NCBI GenBank assembly: GCA_047967505.1
Contig: CM106538.1
Direction: 5' to 3' (one strand)
From: Dipteris shenzhenensis
Taxonomy: Eukaryota; Polypodiophyta; Polypodiopsida; Gleicheniales
Length of the DNA stretch: 64,000 nt
The notes under the pieces are model-generated. The model did not search any database, had not been told where the DNA came from, and worked only from the letters and a program-made list of their open reading frames with translations. A program made the translations under genes and the position numbers. Positions 45,141 to 56,035 of this stretch are shown piece after piece. Numbering within the stretch: position 1 is the first letter of the stretch; each line of letters starts with the position of its first letter.

Positions 45141-46485
45141 CAAGTCATCCCATTAGACCTTTGGCACTTTTTCCAATGGGTGCATTTGGGGCTTATCAAT
45201 TTTACTTTCGGGTTTTCAACTCTATTAATGCCATATGTCCCATGGAGAGTGAGATGAGGGGTGTCCTTAAATAGTACTTGGGGGGTGGCAAGAGTCTTAC
45301 ATTCCTTGTGTCCTCTTGTATAAGTATGGGCAAGTGTCCTTATGACACAAGCGAAGGTGATTGTAGGTACTCACCCAAGGACCACCTTATGTGGTTTGGG
45401 AATTGACATACAAATCTAGTCTCATGTGCTTCTCAAGGAGATCAAGCCATGTAATGGAACTTAATTACGTGAAAAGCCATGGTTGCAAGTTTGTATTAAT
45501 CTAGAGTTGATACGTAGAGGACATTGTAAGTGCAAAATTTAAACTTGTTATGTGGGTTGAGAGTTGATGGGTGATAACTGGTAATTGGGGAAATTGAAAT
45601 GGGTGATAGCTAGGTTCCAAAAGGTCATGCTACGGGTTATAGTTGGGTAAGTTAAGACAAAAACCAGGGCTTACACACCACATTCTTAGGCCCATGTTTT
45701 CGTGTGTGAAAAAAACAAATGGGTGTGTGTGTGTGTGTGTGTGTGTTTTACCCAACTTCACAAAACAAAAACATTACCTCTCAAATACTTAATACGTACT
45801 TACAGATATGTACAAAACTTTTGCAAGCTATACCAATGCAAGTCATGTGTATAGGATGCACAAGATTAGGTATATGATTCATACCAGGTATAAAAATCCA
45901 TGTAGACAAACATTCTTACAGGAATAGAAAGGTTGCGAGTATTGAAGGAGCTCCACTCACATGCATCCATCCACAAAAAAGATACATTAGAGTATAAAAC
46001 CTTTAATTGTGGGACTATAGGCTTCGATGCAAAGCTCCACTTGTCATCGATGTCACAATACTTACTAACCCTCACAAATTCTCAAAGTTATATTACTTGA
46101 AAATAAGATTTGTAAAAGTTAGTTCAATATGCAAATCAAAGCTCGAATTGAACCTTTTCTAGTGTCAAATTGAGGTCAAATCATAGGTACTATAATGAAA
46201 ATTGAGACAGGGCATTATCCGTAGCCAGGCCTCATGGATAAAAGTATTAGTTCTTAGATTGGTAGCTCACACAAACCATGGAATCATATTGAAGGACTAG
46301 TATAAGACAATGAACCTTATCAAATCGTCAACAATTGGAATGATTCGCTTCAAAGTTGGGTGACGTCAAGACCATTGTTGATTTTCTTTCTTGATGTAAA
46401 GTAATTGTGTGATTTGTTTGCCTGTATCGGCAAGTCATGGGAAACGTGGGCTCTAGCACTTATAGTCATAATATGCCTCCACATG
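45141..46485. other. Unassigned stretch
   Basis: A (GT)n run lies at about 45,724-45,746. No gene or element signature was recognised. Confidence 0.35.
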
Positions 46486-47035
46486 TGTTAACCAATTATT
46501 GGTTAACATGCAGATATAACTATATTACGGCAAATCGGCAATTAAACGGCATTGACACATGGAAATATTTAAAGATATCGCTCAGTCCCGTGTAAAATAC
46601 GTAGAAAGACCGACCATGCATAGCGATACTAGTGTAAATATCTCCTTTCAGTTGTTCCCAATATTAGGAATAGTCTACGCTCGCCAACCCCCCCTAATTG
46701 TATAATGTGGGGAGTCTAGAGAGGACTAGTGGAGTTATATAAAGATTAGGGCAAGTTTAGGGTTAAACCTCCCTTCAAAAGGAGGTAGATGTATATAAGG
46801 GCTAATTTTCCATTGAGCCCTCATTCTTCTAATACAGATTTTGGTGAGCACTTGCTCCTTGCCTCCTTCCTTGTCTATTCTGTGAGAGAGTGAGTGAGAG
46901 AGTTGATGCATCCATTGCTCCCTTCATCCCCACGTTTTCCCCACACTTCTCTTGCTCCACCACTCGGGAGCTCGTTCTCCTCTTCCTTCCCCTCCCCTTC
47001 TTCCTCACCCTCCCCTTCTCTTGTGGGTTGAGAAC
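46486..47035 (+). mobile_element. Possible LTR (solo)
   Basis: The segment starts TGTTAACCAA, a 10-base arm that is repeated inverted three bases later (TTGGTTAACA). It contains TATATAAGG at about 46,791 with a pyrimidine-rich tail, and ends GAGAACA followed by TGGTATTGCAAG, a partial match to the copia primer site. No gag or pol follows. This could be a solo LTR or coincidence. Confidence 0.35.
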
Positions 47036-48039
47036 ATGGTATTGCAAGTGTCCAAGAGGGAGGTGGGTGACACACTCTCCCTTGGGTTGAGCTTACTCTT
47101 GCCTTGCTTCCTCCCACAAATTTTTAAAATATAATTTAGAAAACAATTTGTAAGAAAAGGGGACACACATTGTAGTCTTCCTGAAACTCCTCAACACTTG
47201 TGTCTTATGCTCACTATCTCTCCACCTCCTCCTCCTCTTTTAACAAGTACTACCCCCTTAGCTAACCTATGGATGGGCAATCCATGTCAATCAAATGAAA
47301 ATAGGAGAAGCATTAGAAGTAGATGGGTACAATCAAGAAGGAGGGTACAAGTATACTCAACAAGAAGACAAGTATGCTCTATAACAAGCATATCATGTTC
47401 ATCATCACGAGGATGGTCCTCCTATTCCAATGAATTTATAGCCTCAATCTAGACCATGATATATCAACAACATGACCAAGATATTTTCTATTAATAGTAT
47501 AATGCCAAGGACTACACCATATTGGAGAGTGTCCTATAAAAAATACAAGGTAGCTAGCCCATGCTCACAAAACCCAACTTTTGCAACCCTTATGTCAAGA
47601 TTATGGAAGTGAGCCCTCGTACAAGGATTGTCCCTTACAAAAACCTATCAAAAAAGCACCTAGTCCTAAAATTACGAGATTGAACCTCTGAGGTATTTAG
47701 CAAGGGGATATTTTACAAGTCCCCCTTACTATAGTCATCTTATTGCAAGCCAGATCTAGAACGGAGGACAACCAATAAGTCCAAACTAAAGAAGACAAAA
47801 TTTTGAGAATTCCACAAAGAAATACAAGAATAATGCAAAGGGGAAAGACACACTGATCATACAAATTGAATTTGACAAAAGGAACTACTTGGTGGCTGCA
47901 AGGTAAGGGTGCTTAGTTTTGTCCCACTCGGGTAGAATGGGACACCTTGGGACATCCCAAATACAATGAAATGGACGGACGGGCAATACCTTGATCTAGG
48001 AATTTTCTTCAATCATTTTGTGACATGTGTACTCAATCC
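47036..48039. other. Unassigned stretch
   Basis: Only short motif-less frames were seen. The right edge grades into the palindrome satellite. Confidence 0.3.
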
Positions 48040-49300
48040 TAGGCTCGATTTTCCACTTGAGGTGCTAACATGGACATCCACCTCATACCTCGATCCATGT
48101 ATTCATGTACACATGGCATCCATGGTGGCATCCAAGGTGGACTCCAGTACCTTGATCGAGGTATGACATGTACTACCACCTCATACCTCGATCGAGATAT
48201 CATGTGCATGGTGGAATCCATAGTGGCATCCAAGGTACTCGAGCTACCTATGACATGGACTACCAATCATATCTCGATCGAGCTATGAGGTGGAGAAAGG
48301 GTTCAAGCTGGCATCCTATCTGGATCATGGAGCATTTGATGTGCATGCCATACCAATGTGCATAGCAATAATATCAACCTATGTTTTAGTAGCAATTTGA
48401 ATCAACTTTGAATACCTTGATTGAGATCCTAATATGACTCAATTTGGGCTTAAAATATTACTCAATGAAGGCTTAGATATAGCACAAATATTGACCAAAT
48501 TGATACTTCAATTGAGGTATGAAGATGAGACCTACTAGTCATTAATCTATGGCTTTAGCATAGGCTAATATGTCCAAAATGAACACACATACCTCATGTA
48601 TGAAAATTTGATTTTATAAGGATTATACATGGCAAAAATATTGTCCAAGCTAGATACCTTGATTGAGGTATGGAAATGAGACAGTTTAGGCATTAGTTTA
48701 AGTATTTGACATAGGCTAATATGTCCAAAATGAACACACATAGCCCATGTATGAATAATTAAGTGTCTAAGGCTTAGATATGGCACAAATATTTGGCCAA
48801 TTTCCATACCTCAATCAAGGTATGGAAATGAGACATTTTAGGCATTAATTGAAGGCTTTGGCATAGGCTAATATGTCCAAAATGAGCACACAAAGTCATG
48901 TTAAAGTGTCTAAGGCTTAGAGATAGCACCAATATTGGCCAATTTCCATACCTCAATTGAGGTATGGAAATGAGACATTTTTTGCATTACTTTCACACTT
49001 TGGCATAGGCCAATATGTCCAAAATGGACACACATATATGTCACATATGAATAATTAATTGTTTAAGGCTTAGACATAGGAAATATATTGGCCAATTTCC
49101 ATACCTCAATTGAGGTATGGAAATGAGACTTTATTTCTCCACAATCTACAACCTCCTTGACTATCCCCCACCATCTAATTGATGCATCATGTACTCGTAA
49201 TTTGCCCCCCTCTTTTGAGCTAGTCTTTGGGACATTCATTGAGCTCTAATTAGTCATTTCCAAAATACATCCATTTAGGACCTTGATCAAGGTATGCAAA
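48040..49300. repeat. Satellite with palindromic core CATACCTCAATTGAGGTATG, left copy
   Basis: Perfect or near-perfect copies of the 20-base palindrome lie at about 48,825, 48,946 and 49,100, with diverged relatives (CCTTGATTGAGGT, CCTCGATCGAGGT, CCTTGATCAAGGT) near 48,155, 48,186, 48,266, 48,505, 48,655 and 49,282. The spacing is about 100-155 bases and the spacers are also related: GGCATAGGCTAATATGTCC, then AAAATGAACACACAT, then TAAGGCTTAGA. The mirror copy is at 63,007-64,000. Confidence 0.8.
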
Positions 49301-49696
49301 GGCATGAGAAATTTTTTATTCAAATGCTGACACACATAGTCCATGTGTATAAAAAATTGAGTAATCTTTCCCCCTCTTTTGAGCTAGTATTTAGGACATG
49401 CATGAAGCTCTAATTAATCATGTCCAAAATACATCGACCAAGGTATCCACAAGAGTGAGAAAATAATTGATAAAAATGTTCACATACACATAGTACATGT
49501 CTAATGTAATGTGAGGTGGTGATGTGGTGGCATGCTTCGTGATATGGAGCATGTGCATGTGAATATGCTTGATATGGGAAAAGGTGTGTTGCATGTACAC
49601 ATGGCAACTCACTCTCATGAGGTGGAACTCCATGGTGGATCAATAGATGACATGGATTTGTTGATGTGGCATTTGGGAATGATGTGGAACTAACAT

Positions 49697-50395
49697 TCAG
49701 TTGATGGTGGGTGAGGTGGCAATGAGTGAGTTGCACAATGAAAAAAGTTGTACCAAGTTGGTTGATGCTAACTGAGTACCAAACTTCATCCTAATAGCCA
49801 AAAAAGAACATCTCAGCCCTTCTCTGAATTGTGTTGAGGTGCCCACATCTGCATTGTCCTGGACTCGAGAACCGGAAAAGATAGGATTACCATAGTAATC
49901 CATTGCCGGACTAAGGCCGAATTGTGGTATGCCACCTAAACGTGAGGAGTGTATGGCCGTGTTCATTGCAGCATACTCATTAAACGGATGCTGGCCATAA
50001 AATCTTTCTCCGATGGTTCCAAAAGGATTCTCGAAGTAGGAACTACTACTCACTTGGCCTTGAAATTGGGGTAGTGGTGGCACCCTCCCATCCCTCCATT
50101 GTGAGGGTAGCCCTTGAGTGATGGGTTGAAATCTTACCCCTCCCATGTGTTGGGAGGCTTCTGACACCTGCATGGGGACATCCTCGCTTGATTCATTAGC
50201 CATTGAGTAATCAGAGGTCAAGTCCCACGGGTCAAAAATAATAAAATTTTTGCCGGTTCCAGATGTAGCACTTGAGCTGACGGTTGGTGCACTAAGATCA
50301 GATCCTGATTTTTTGCTAGGTGCAAGACTAGTCCCTTGTTGGCTAATCCCTGCGAGGACTCTACCTGACCGCAAGTGCATGAGGTTTTTTAACAC
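49697..50395 (-). CDS. Gag-like protein of the inverted-arm element, left copy
   Basis: The frame encodes 232 residues starting MLKNLMHLRSGRVLAG; LRSGR-like starts occur in plant gypsy gag proteins. It continues with a Ser-rich linker, then FDPWDLTSDYSMANESSEDV and a Gln/Pro/Phe-rich part (PLPQFQGQVSSSSYFENPF). No zinc knuckle or protease is present, and the frame ends without reaching capsid-like sequence, so the element is likely non-autonomous or truncated. It differs from the right copy by a few substitutions (for example Lys versus Glu near residue 29 and Leu versus Ser near residue 60). Upstream are a primer-binding site at 51,744-51,761 and a long palindrome-rich leader. Confidence 0.5.
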   Translation of the reverse strand: MLKNLMHLRSGRVLAGISQQGTSLAPSKKSGSDLSAPTVSSSATSGTGKNFIIFDPWDLTSDYSMANESSEDVPMQVSEASQHMGGVRFQPITQGLPSQWRDGRVPPLPQFQGQVSSSSYFENPFGTIGERFYGQHPFNEYAAMNTAIHSSRLGGIPQFGLSPAMDYYGNPIFSGSRVQDNADVGTSTQFREGLRCSFLAIRMKFGTQLASTNLVQLFSLCNSLIATSPTIN

Positions 50396-50514
50396 CCCTG
50401 TGACGTGGATCAGGTCAACAATTAATGTGGTGCAGTTGACTTTTCAGAAGCCTTCAAGGTCAAATTCAAACTTATGTGGGACTATGTCAGGACACTGTCT
50501 GGAAGATAACACAG

Positions 50515-51290
50515 GCTAAGGGATCTCTGCGCGCAGAAGTTTTATCTCTGCGCGTAGAGATTGAAATAGCTATTTTTCACTCTGCGAGTTTCTTCAAGGC
50601 TTTTTACAGGCTTCTGGTGTCTGACAGTTTTTCACTATGCAAGAACTTCTGCGCGTAGAAGTAAGAACTTCTGCGAGTAGAAGGTGTTTTTCACAATTTT
50701 GAGTTTTTACCAATTCCAGACCTATTTTTAGTGAATTTTATCACTTAGCAATTTTCCACTATGGGGGCACTTCTGCGAGCAGAAGTTGACTCTTGCTGAT
50801 TTTGCTCCCCAGTCAGGTCAAACAGATATATGAGTGTTTCCAGAGATTTTTGAAATTTTGGGTTGTTTTCATTATGGGAATTAACCTCTGCGAGCTACTG
50901 AAATGGAGGGATTTGGTTCAGAATCTGACCAGGCCCCCATACAAAAAGATGATCAGCAGTAACTAGAGGGCCCTGCTGACACTTCAAATTCCAAAAGTTT
51001 GGCAGAAAGATCTCTGCGCGCAGAGGTTCGAAGGTCAGGCTGATACTTCAGGCTAACTTCTGCGAGTTGACTTTTGGTCACGTAGAAGTCAGGAGATTCA
51101 AGGCACACCAGGTGCACCGAAATCCAGGCTGGCAAACATTAAATGTATGTCAGATTTGCCAGGTGTTAGCCGAAAATCCGGGGTAGAGATTCTGTCAGGT
51201 TTGACCAAAAGTCAACGCAGAGATTCCCGGTCAGATCTCTCCGTGCATAAGTTAACTTCTGCGAGCTTGTCTGACTTCTGCGTGCTAGTT
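50515..51290 (-). repeat. Palindrome-rich leader, left copy
   Basis: About eleven copies of a short dyad motif, (C/T)TCTGCG(C/A)G(C/T)AGA(A/G)G or half of it, lie between the primer site and the gag start: near 50,523, 50,547, 50,580, 50,646, 50,668, 50,770, 50,886, 51,010, 51,058, 51,257 and 51,275. Several are perfect palindromes (CTTCTGCGCGCAGAAG type). Confidence 0.75.
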
Positions 51291-51743
51291 TTGTCGACTG
51301 GTTTTTGGCCAAACAGAGAGTGTTTTTGTTGTTTTTTCGTGCAAATGATGCCTAAATCTGCTTGATTACTGCCTATTCTACCTTCCTATCACTAATTTCA
51401 ACCAAAAAACATACTCTAACCCACTAATTCTTGAGAAAATGAAGTTTCCTAGACCAAAAACAGTCCTAGAACAAAAGTGACGAAACTCATCACCTACCTC
51501 CAAATCCTCTTGTTTGTTTGGTGCTTGGTGAATGTAATGTACTAGGTGGGTACTTCCTTTCCTCCCCTAGCTCCAATTCCTCCAAGCTTTTGAAATTTTG
51601 CTTCCCTAAATCACAAAAACAAGAAACTCATGCTCATACTTCCTCTCTACCGAAATACTAAGTTTTGAGTTTAGGACCCAAAAACCTAGTAGCTAATGGC
51701 ATTACAATGCTAGAGAAAGAGAAGACAAAGCTCACAAGCATCA

Positions 51744-51761
51744 TCCCCGGCAGCGGCGCCA
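51744..51761 (-). promoter_or_regulatory. Primer-binding site, tRNA-Asp type, left copy
   Basis: The minus strand reads TGGCGCCGCTGCCGGGGA. It matches the complement of the plant tRNA-Asp 3' end used by Athila-like gypsy and some TRIM elements, with one difference (C for T at position 9). Confidence 0.7.
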
Positions 51762-52153
51762 ATTTTAAGGCTAAAAACTAAGAGAAGAGAGGAGTGGAAG
51801 AAGACAACCTCTACCTCACCTCTTACCTCAAGAGATCCAAACCTTTGTCATCAGTTTACATATAAAGCATCTCCTTTAATTATCACTTCCATACAACTAA
51901 TATAAGGATCTATAAAGATATATATTACTCACTATTAGTTTGTGAGTATTGGTTCCAAAGAAAGCCTATTAGTTATATATTACAAGTTAGGTATTATTTA
52001 GAAAATGACTACAACATGTACAGCCAAGTGTATATTTCCCACCGTTTCTCACCGTTTCTCACCGTTTCCCACCGTTTCTCACCGTTTCCCACCGTTTCTC
52101 ACCGTTTCTCACCGTCTCCCACCGTTTCCGACCGTCTCCCACCGTTTCCTTCC
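51762..52153 (-). mobile_element. Probable 5' LTR of the inverted-arm element, left copy
   Basis: The segment between the copia junction and the primer site. It starts TGGAAGG on the minus strand, contains the 10-base ACCGTTTC(T/C)C minisatellite and ends CCTTAAAAT next to the primer site. The lack of a CA end and the missing partner LTR keep this tentative. Confidence 0.4.
52036..52149. repeat. 10-base minisatellite ACCGTTTCYC, left copy
   Basis: About eleven copies in tandem, with a few variants (GTCTCCC, GTTTCCG). The breakpoint between arm and copia lies in the last copy. The right copy at 60,112-60,270 has extra units. Confidence 0.85.
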
Positions 52154-55100
52154 ATGTTACACCCTACAGAGATCTGTTTGTCAGATATGCAGGAGGGCAA
52201 AAGGGAGTAGTGTTTCTTGGTGACAATCATGCATGTTCGATCATTGGCATAGGTGATGTCAGGCTTGTACTTGAAAATGGCCAGCAGTTGATGCTCAAAG
52301 GAGTCAGGCATGTCCCTAAAGTGAAAAAGAATTTGATTTCCACTGGTTTACTGGATGACGATGGTTATCAGACCACCTTTGGCAGTCAGAAATGGAAAAT
52401 CAGCAAAGGGGCTATGGCTATAGCCAGGGGTCCTAAGGTTGATACACTGTATTCACTTCACGCTGGACATTGTCTGCACTATGATGTAAATGCCGCCGAG
52501 CTGCCAAAGATTTCATTGTGGCATAGCCGGCTTGGGCACATGAGTATTAAAGGAATGGAGCAACTGGCTCATTTTGGTTATTTGCCGACTCTTAAATATT
52601 CAGATTTAAAAAGGTGTGAATTTTGTCTTTATGGTCGTCAAGTTCAAATACCTCATAAGAGGGCGTCTGGGCAGAAATTACAGCTCTTGGAGCTTGTACA
52701 TACAGATGTGTGTGAGATGCCTACAGTCTCCTTAGGGGGTTCAAAATACATACTGTCATTCATAGATGACGCCACCCGCAAAGTGTGGGTGTACACTCTT
52801 AAAAAGAAGAGTGATACGTTCAAGGCTTTCACGAAGTTTGTTGCACTTGTCGAAAATGAGACAGGCAATAAACTGAAAGCTTTGAGATCTGACAATGGTG
52901 GAGAGTATTTGTCCAAAGAGTTCCAGGAATTCTGTGAGGCAAAAGGTATTCAAAGGGTGTTGTCTGCACCATATGATCCTCCACAGAATGGTACAGCTGA
53001 AAAAATGTTCAGGACCATTCAGGAAAAAGTCAGATCAATGTTGTCACATGCTGCACTGCCCCACACATTTTGGGCTGAAGCTGTAAAGACAGCTATGCAC
53101 CTTATCAATCGGTCACCAAACAAGAGATTATGTGGAGGTGTGCCTGAAGAGGCATGGACGGGTAAGCCTCCGTCTTACAAACACCTACGGGTCTTTGGTT
53201 GTGTCGCGTACGTGCACGTACGTAGAGAAGACAGAACTAAACTGGATCCAAAGTCTCTTAAGTGTATATTCCTAGGCTATGGTGACAAAGGTGAGATGGG
53301 CTACAGGATTTGGGATCCCAAGAATAGAAAGCTTATACGCAGCAATGATGTCGTGTTTGATGAAACCATCATGTTTAAGGAACCTGTTGTACAGCAGGGA
53401 CCACTCAAAGTAACTATTGATGATGACAGACATCAAGGGCAACACAGACCGGCTGTAAATCAGCCACAACAGCAGCATAATCAGCCATTAAATGATGCTG
53501 CAGCAGGTCCTAATGGACAGCCAGATATGGCAGAAGACATCCCAATGGATGATGCACAGTTAGATGATCTTCCTGACATGCAAATGCAGCCAGAAGATGT
53601 GGAACAACCACCTTATCTGGGTGATGAATAGGCTGGACAGCCAGCTCAAGACGATGGTCATTGGGTTAGGAGGTCTACCAGACCGACGCGTCAGCCAGAT
53701 AGATTTGTTCCAGGCATTGATTATTTGATGCTTACTGATTGTGGAGAGCCTTCATGCTACAGAGAGGCTAGGCAGAGGGCAGACAAGGTTCAATGGGATC
53801 TTGCAATGAAGTCTGAGATGGACAGTCTTCACAAGAATGGCACTTGGGAATTGGTACCCTTGCCTACTGGTAAGAAGGTACTGCCATGCAAATGGGTATA
53901 TCGACTTAAGGTCACACCTGGTGAAAAGCCAAGGCACAAAGCCAGACTGGTTGCCAAGGGGTTCAAGCAGGAATATGGTGTTGACTTTGATGAAATATTC
54001 TCTCCTGTTGTTAAAATGACAACACTCAGAACTGTATTAGCATTGGTTGCACATGCAGACATGGACTTGGTCCAAATGGACGTCAAGACAGCATTTCTTC
54101 ATGGTGATTTGCATGAGGAGATATTTATGCAGCAGCCAGAGGGTTTTACAGTGAAGGGCAAAGAGAAGCTTGTATGCAGACTGAAGAAAAGTCTTTATGG
54201 TCTAAAGCAGGCACCCAGGGAATGGTATCATAAATTTGATACATTCATGCGAACCCAGGGTTACAGGAGAAGTGACATTGATCACTGCTTGTATACCAAG
54301 AAAGCTTCAGATGGCAGTTTACTCATCCTCATTCTGTATGTGGATGATATGTTAATTGCTGGAAAATCTCAAAAGGAGATGAATGCCTTGAAAAAGAGAT
54401 TGCACCAGACCTTTGATATGAAGGATCTTGGTGATGCCAACCATATATTGGGCATGCGGATACTTCGGGATAGGGAAAAGCGGTTGCTATACTTGTCTCA
54501 GAAGGAATACATTGGCAAGGTCTTGCAGAGATTTCACATGGAGGGGGGGAAGAGTATTGGTACTCCATTGCCTCCTTATGTGAAAATCAGTGCTTTGGAC
54601 AGCCCTCAGACAGATGCTGAGAGGGCTGAGATGTCAAAGATTCCGTATGCATCAGCGTGTGGCAGTCTCATGTATGCTATGGTTGCAACCAGGCCCGATA
54701 TTGCGTTTGCAGTGGGAGTGGTTAGCAGATACATGGCAAAACCTGGCAGGAAGCATTGGGATGCAGTGAAAGGTGTCATGAGATACCTGAAGGGTACACA
54801 GGATCTGTGTGTATGTTTCGGCAGTCAAGATGCAAAAGTGCAGGGTTATACAGACTCTGATTATGCCGGTCACCCTGATACCCGGAAGTCTACTACCGGA
54901 TATGTATTCACTTTCACTGGAGGTGCAGTGTCGTGGGTATCTAGAATGCAGCAGTGCATTGCTTTGTCGACTACAGAAGCTGAATATATTGCAGCCACTG
55001 AGGAGTGCAAGGAGGCTATATGGCTATCTCGGCTTGTGGCAGACTTGGGCTATTCTACAGATACACCATTGTTGCATTGTGACAGTCAGAGTGCCATACA

Positions 55101-55296
55101 GTTGGCACGAAATCCTGTCTTTCATGCAAAGACGAAGCACATCGACGTGAAGTATCACTTTATCAGGGAGGTGCTTGAAAGCAAGCAACTTCAGCTTGTG
55201 AAAGTTCACACTGATGACAATCCGGCAGATTTGTTAACCAAAGGATTGGCTGCTGAGCGGTTTGCACACTGCAGACGGCTGATGGGTATAGAATAA
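52153..55296 (+). pseudogene. Ty1/copia pol, nearly intact, one in-frame stop
   Basis: A single frame runs from 52,153 to 55,296. It begins inside the protease (HVTPYRDLF and FLGDNHACSIIGIGDVRL). The GAG-pre-integrase zinc finger region has LWHSRLGHMSIKGMEQL and CEFCLYG. The integrase core shows HTDVCEM, FIDDATRK and RSDNGGEYLS, with PQNGTAEKMFRTIQE after it. KCIFLGYGDKGEMGYRIW marks its end. A TAG at 53,629 interrupts the linker. Reverse transcriptase has KARLVAKGFKQEYGVDFDEI, DVKTAFLHGDL and LYVDDMLIAG; RNase H has STTEAEYIAATEECKEAIW and ADLLTKGL. Gag, the 5' LTR and the DTGA active site are missing, cut off at the inverted-repeat junction. It ends 87 bases before its 3' LTR. Confidence 0.9.
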
Positions 55297-55372
55297 GAGA
55301 CCAACTGGTCTTGTACATGATGATGTATATTGCTGTTTTTTCTTTACTCTCCCCTGGAGGCACATTGCCTTT

Positions 55373-55383
55373 AAGTGGGAGGT
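55373..55383 (+). promoter_or_regulatory. Polypurine tract
   Basis: AAGTGGGAGGT immediately precedes the LTR start and would prime plus-strand synthesis. Confidence 0.7.
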
Positions 55384-55684
55384 TGTTGGGGTAAAGGCAC
55401 TGGCCACCCTTGTAACAGTTTTTATTCTAGTACTGCTAAGTACAACTAAGTACGCATTGTACTTAGTGGACTTAGCAGTCCTAGCCTTATCCACAGATAT
55501 ATATACTAGTGTGTGTACTTGGGGAGGTACCACTCATTGTTTATCCCCACCCATTGGTGTGTGACTGTGTGTGTGTCTCCTACTCCCTCACTCCCAGTTC
55601 TCTCCGTCAGTTATCCCCACAGTTTGTGTGTAGTGAGTCAACTTCTTCTCTCTCACTCTCTTCAACCACCTTCTATTTCCTGCA
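55384..55684 (+). mobile_element. Copia 3' LTR
   Basis: It starts TGTTGGGGTAAAGG after the polypurine tract and probably ends TTTCCTGCA. It contains the dyad phrase CTAAGTACA and TGTACTTAG (about 55,437-55,470), which resembles the transcription-control region of an LTR. The right border is uncertain because gag-leader-like sequence follows. Confidence 0.65.
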
Positions 55685-55871
55685 TGTTCTATAGGAGGTA
55701 TATGACCATTGTGTCACTAGCGGTCTACTTTCGATGGACCCCTCAGCACCCACGGAGATACTCACCACCCAGCTCACATCCCTACTCCACTCAACGGCGA
55801 TGAGTAGCTTCCCACATCACACACATACTGGCCACACTGCTAGACCTGGGAGTATGCCCCAGAACAAATGA
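55685..55871 (+). pseudogene. Possible gag leader and gag start fragment after the LTR
   Basis: After the LTR the sequence AGGTATATGACC matches the copia primer site at about 8 of 12 positions. An ATG at 55,734 opens a 45-codon frame (MDPSAPTEILTTQLTSLL) that ends at 55,871. Its position and composition resemble a copia gag start. If so, the LTR at 55,384 also served as the 5' LTR of a second, truncated copy. Evidence is weak. Confidence 0.25.
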
Positions 55872-56035
55872 TATAATGAGTGCACGGAGCTTTACAAATG
55901 CCTTTGCACACAGAGGATGTTGGGACATGAAGGAGCAACTTTGAACAAGAGAGAGAGAGAGAAACACAAATTGGTGGGTATGTAATTGTGGGATGGGGAC
56001 ACACCACAACCCCCTAACCTTTATTGATAGGGTAA
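55872..56035. other. Gap between the two opposed copia elements
   Basis: Contains a (GA)n run (about 55,950-55,965). It could include the LTR of the minus-strand element, but no TG/CA borders or polypurine tract were identified. Confidence 0.3.

Larger units (their letters stand above)
48307..52149 (-). repeat. Large inverted repeat, left arm
   Basis: Every base from 48,307 to 52,149 has a counterpart in the right arm at about (112,307 minus position), with only scattered substitutions and a one-base length change near 51,297. The arm ends abruptly at 52,149, where the + strand becomes copia protease sequence. The left limit is set only by the window end on the other side, so the arm may extend further left. 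Confidence 0.9.

Noticed and set aside
46829-47134. Open frames around 46,829-47,134 on both strands
   Set aside because: They come from pyrimidine-rich DNA of the putative LTR end and have no motifs.
48040-49300. CRISPR-like array (20-base palindromic repeats with spacers)
   Set aside because: The spacers are related to each other, longer than 100 bases, and the context is a plant genome with retrotransposons and no cas genes.
52005-52223. Ser/Phe/Pro/Thr/Val/His-rich open frames here and at 60,002-60,301
   Set aside because: They are translations of the 10-base minisatellite; three frames are open because the unit lacks stops.
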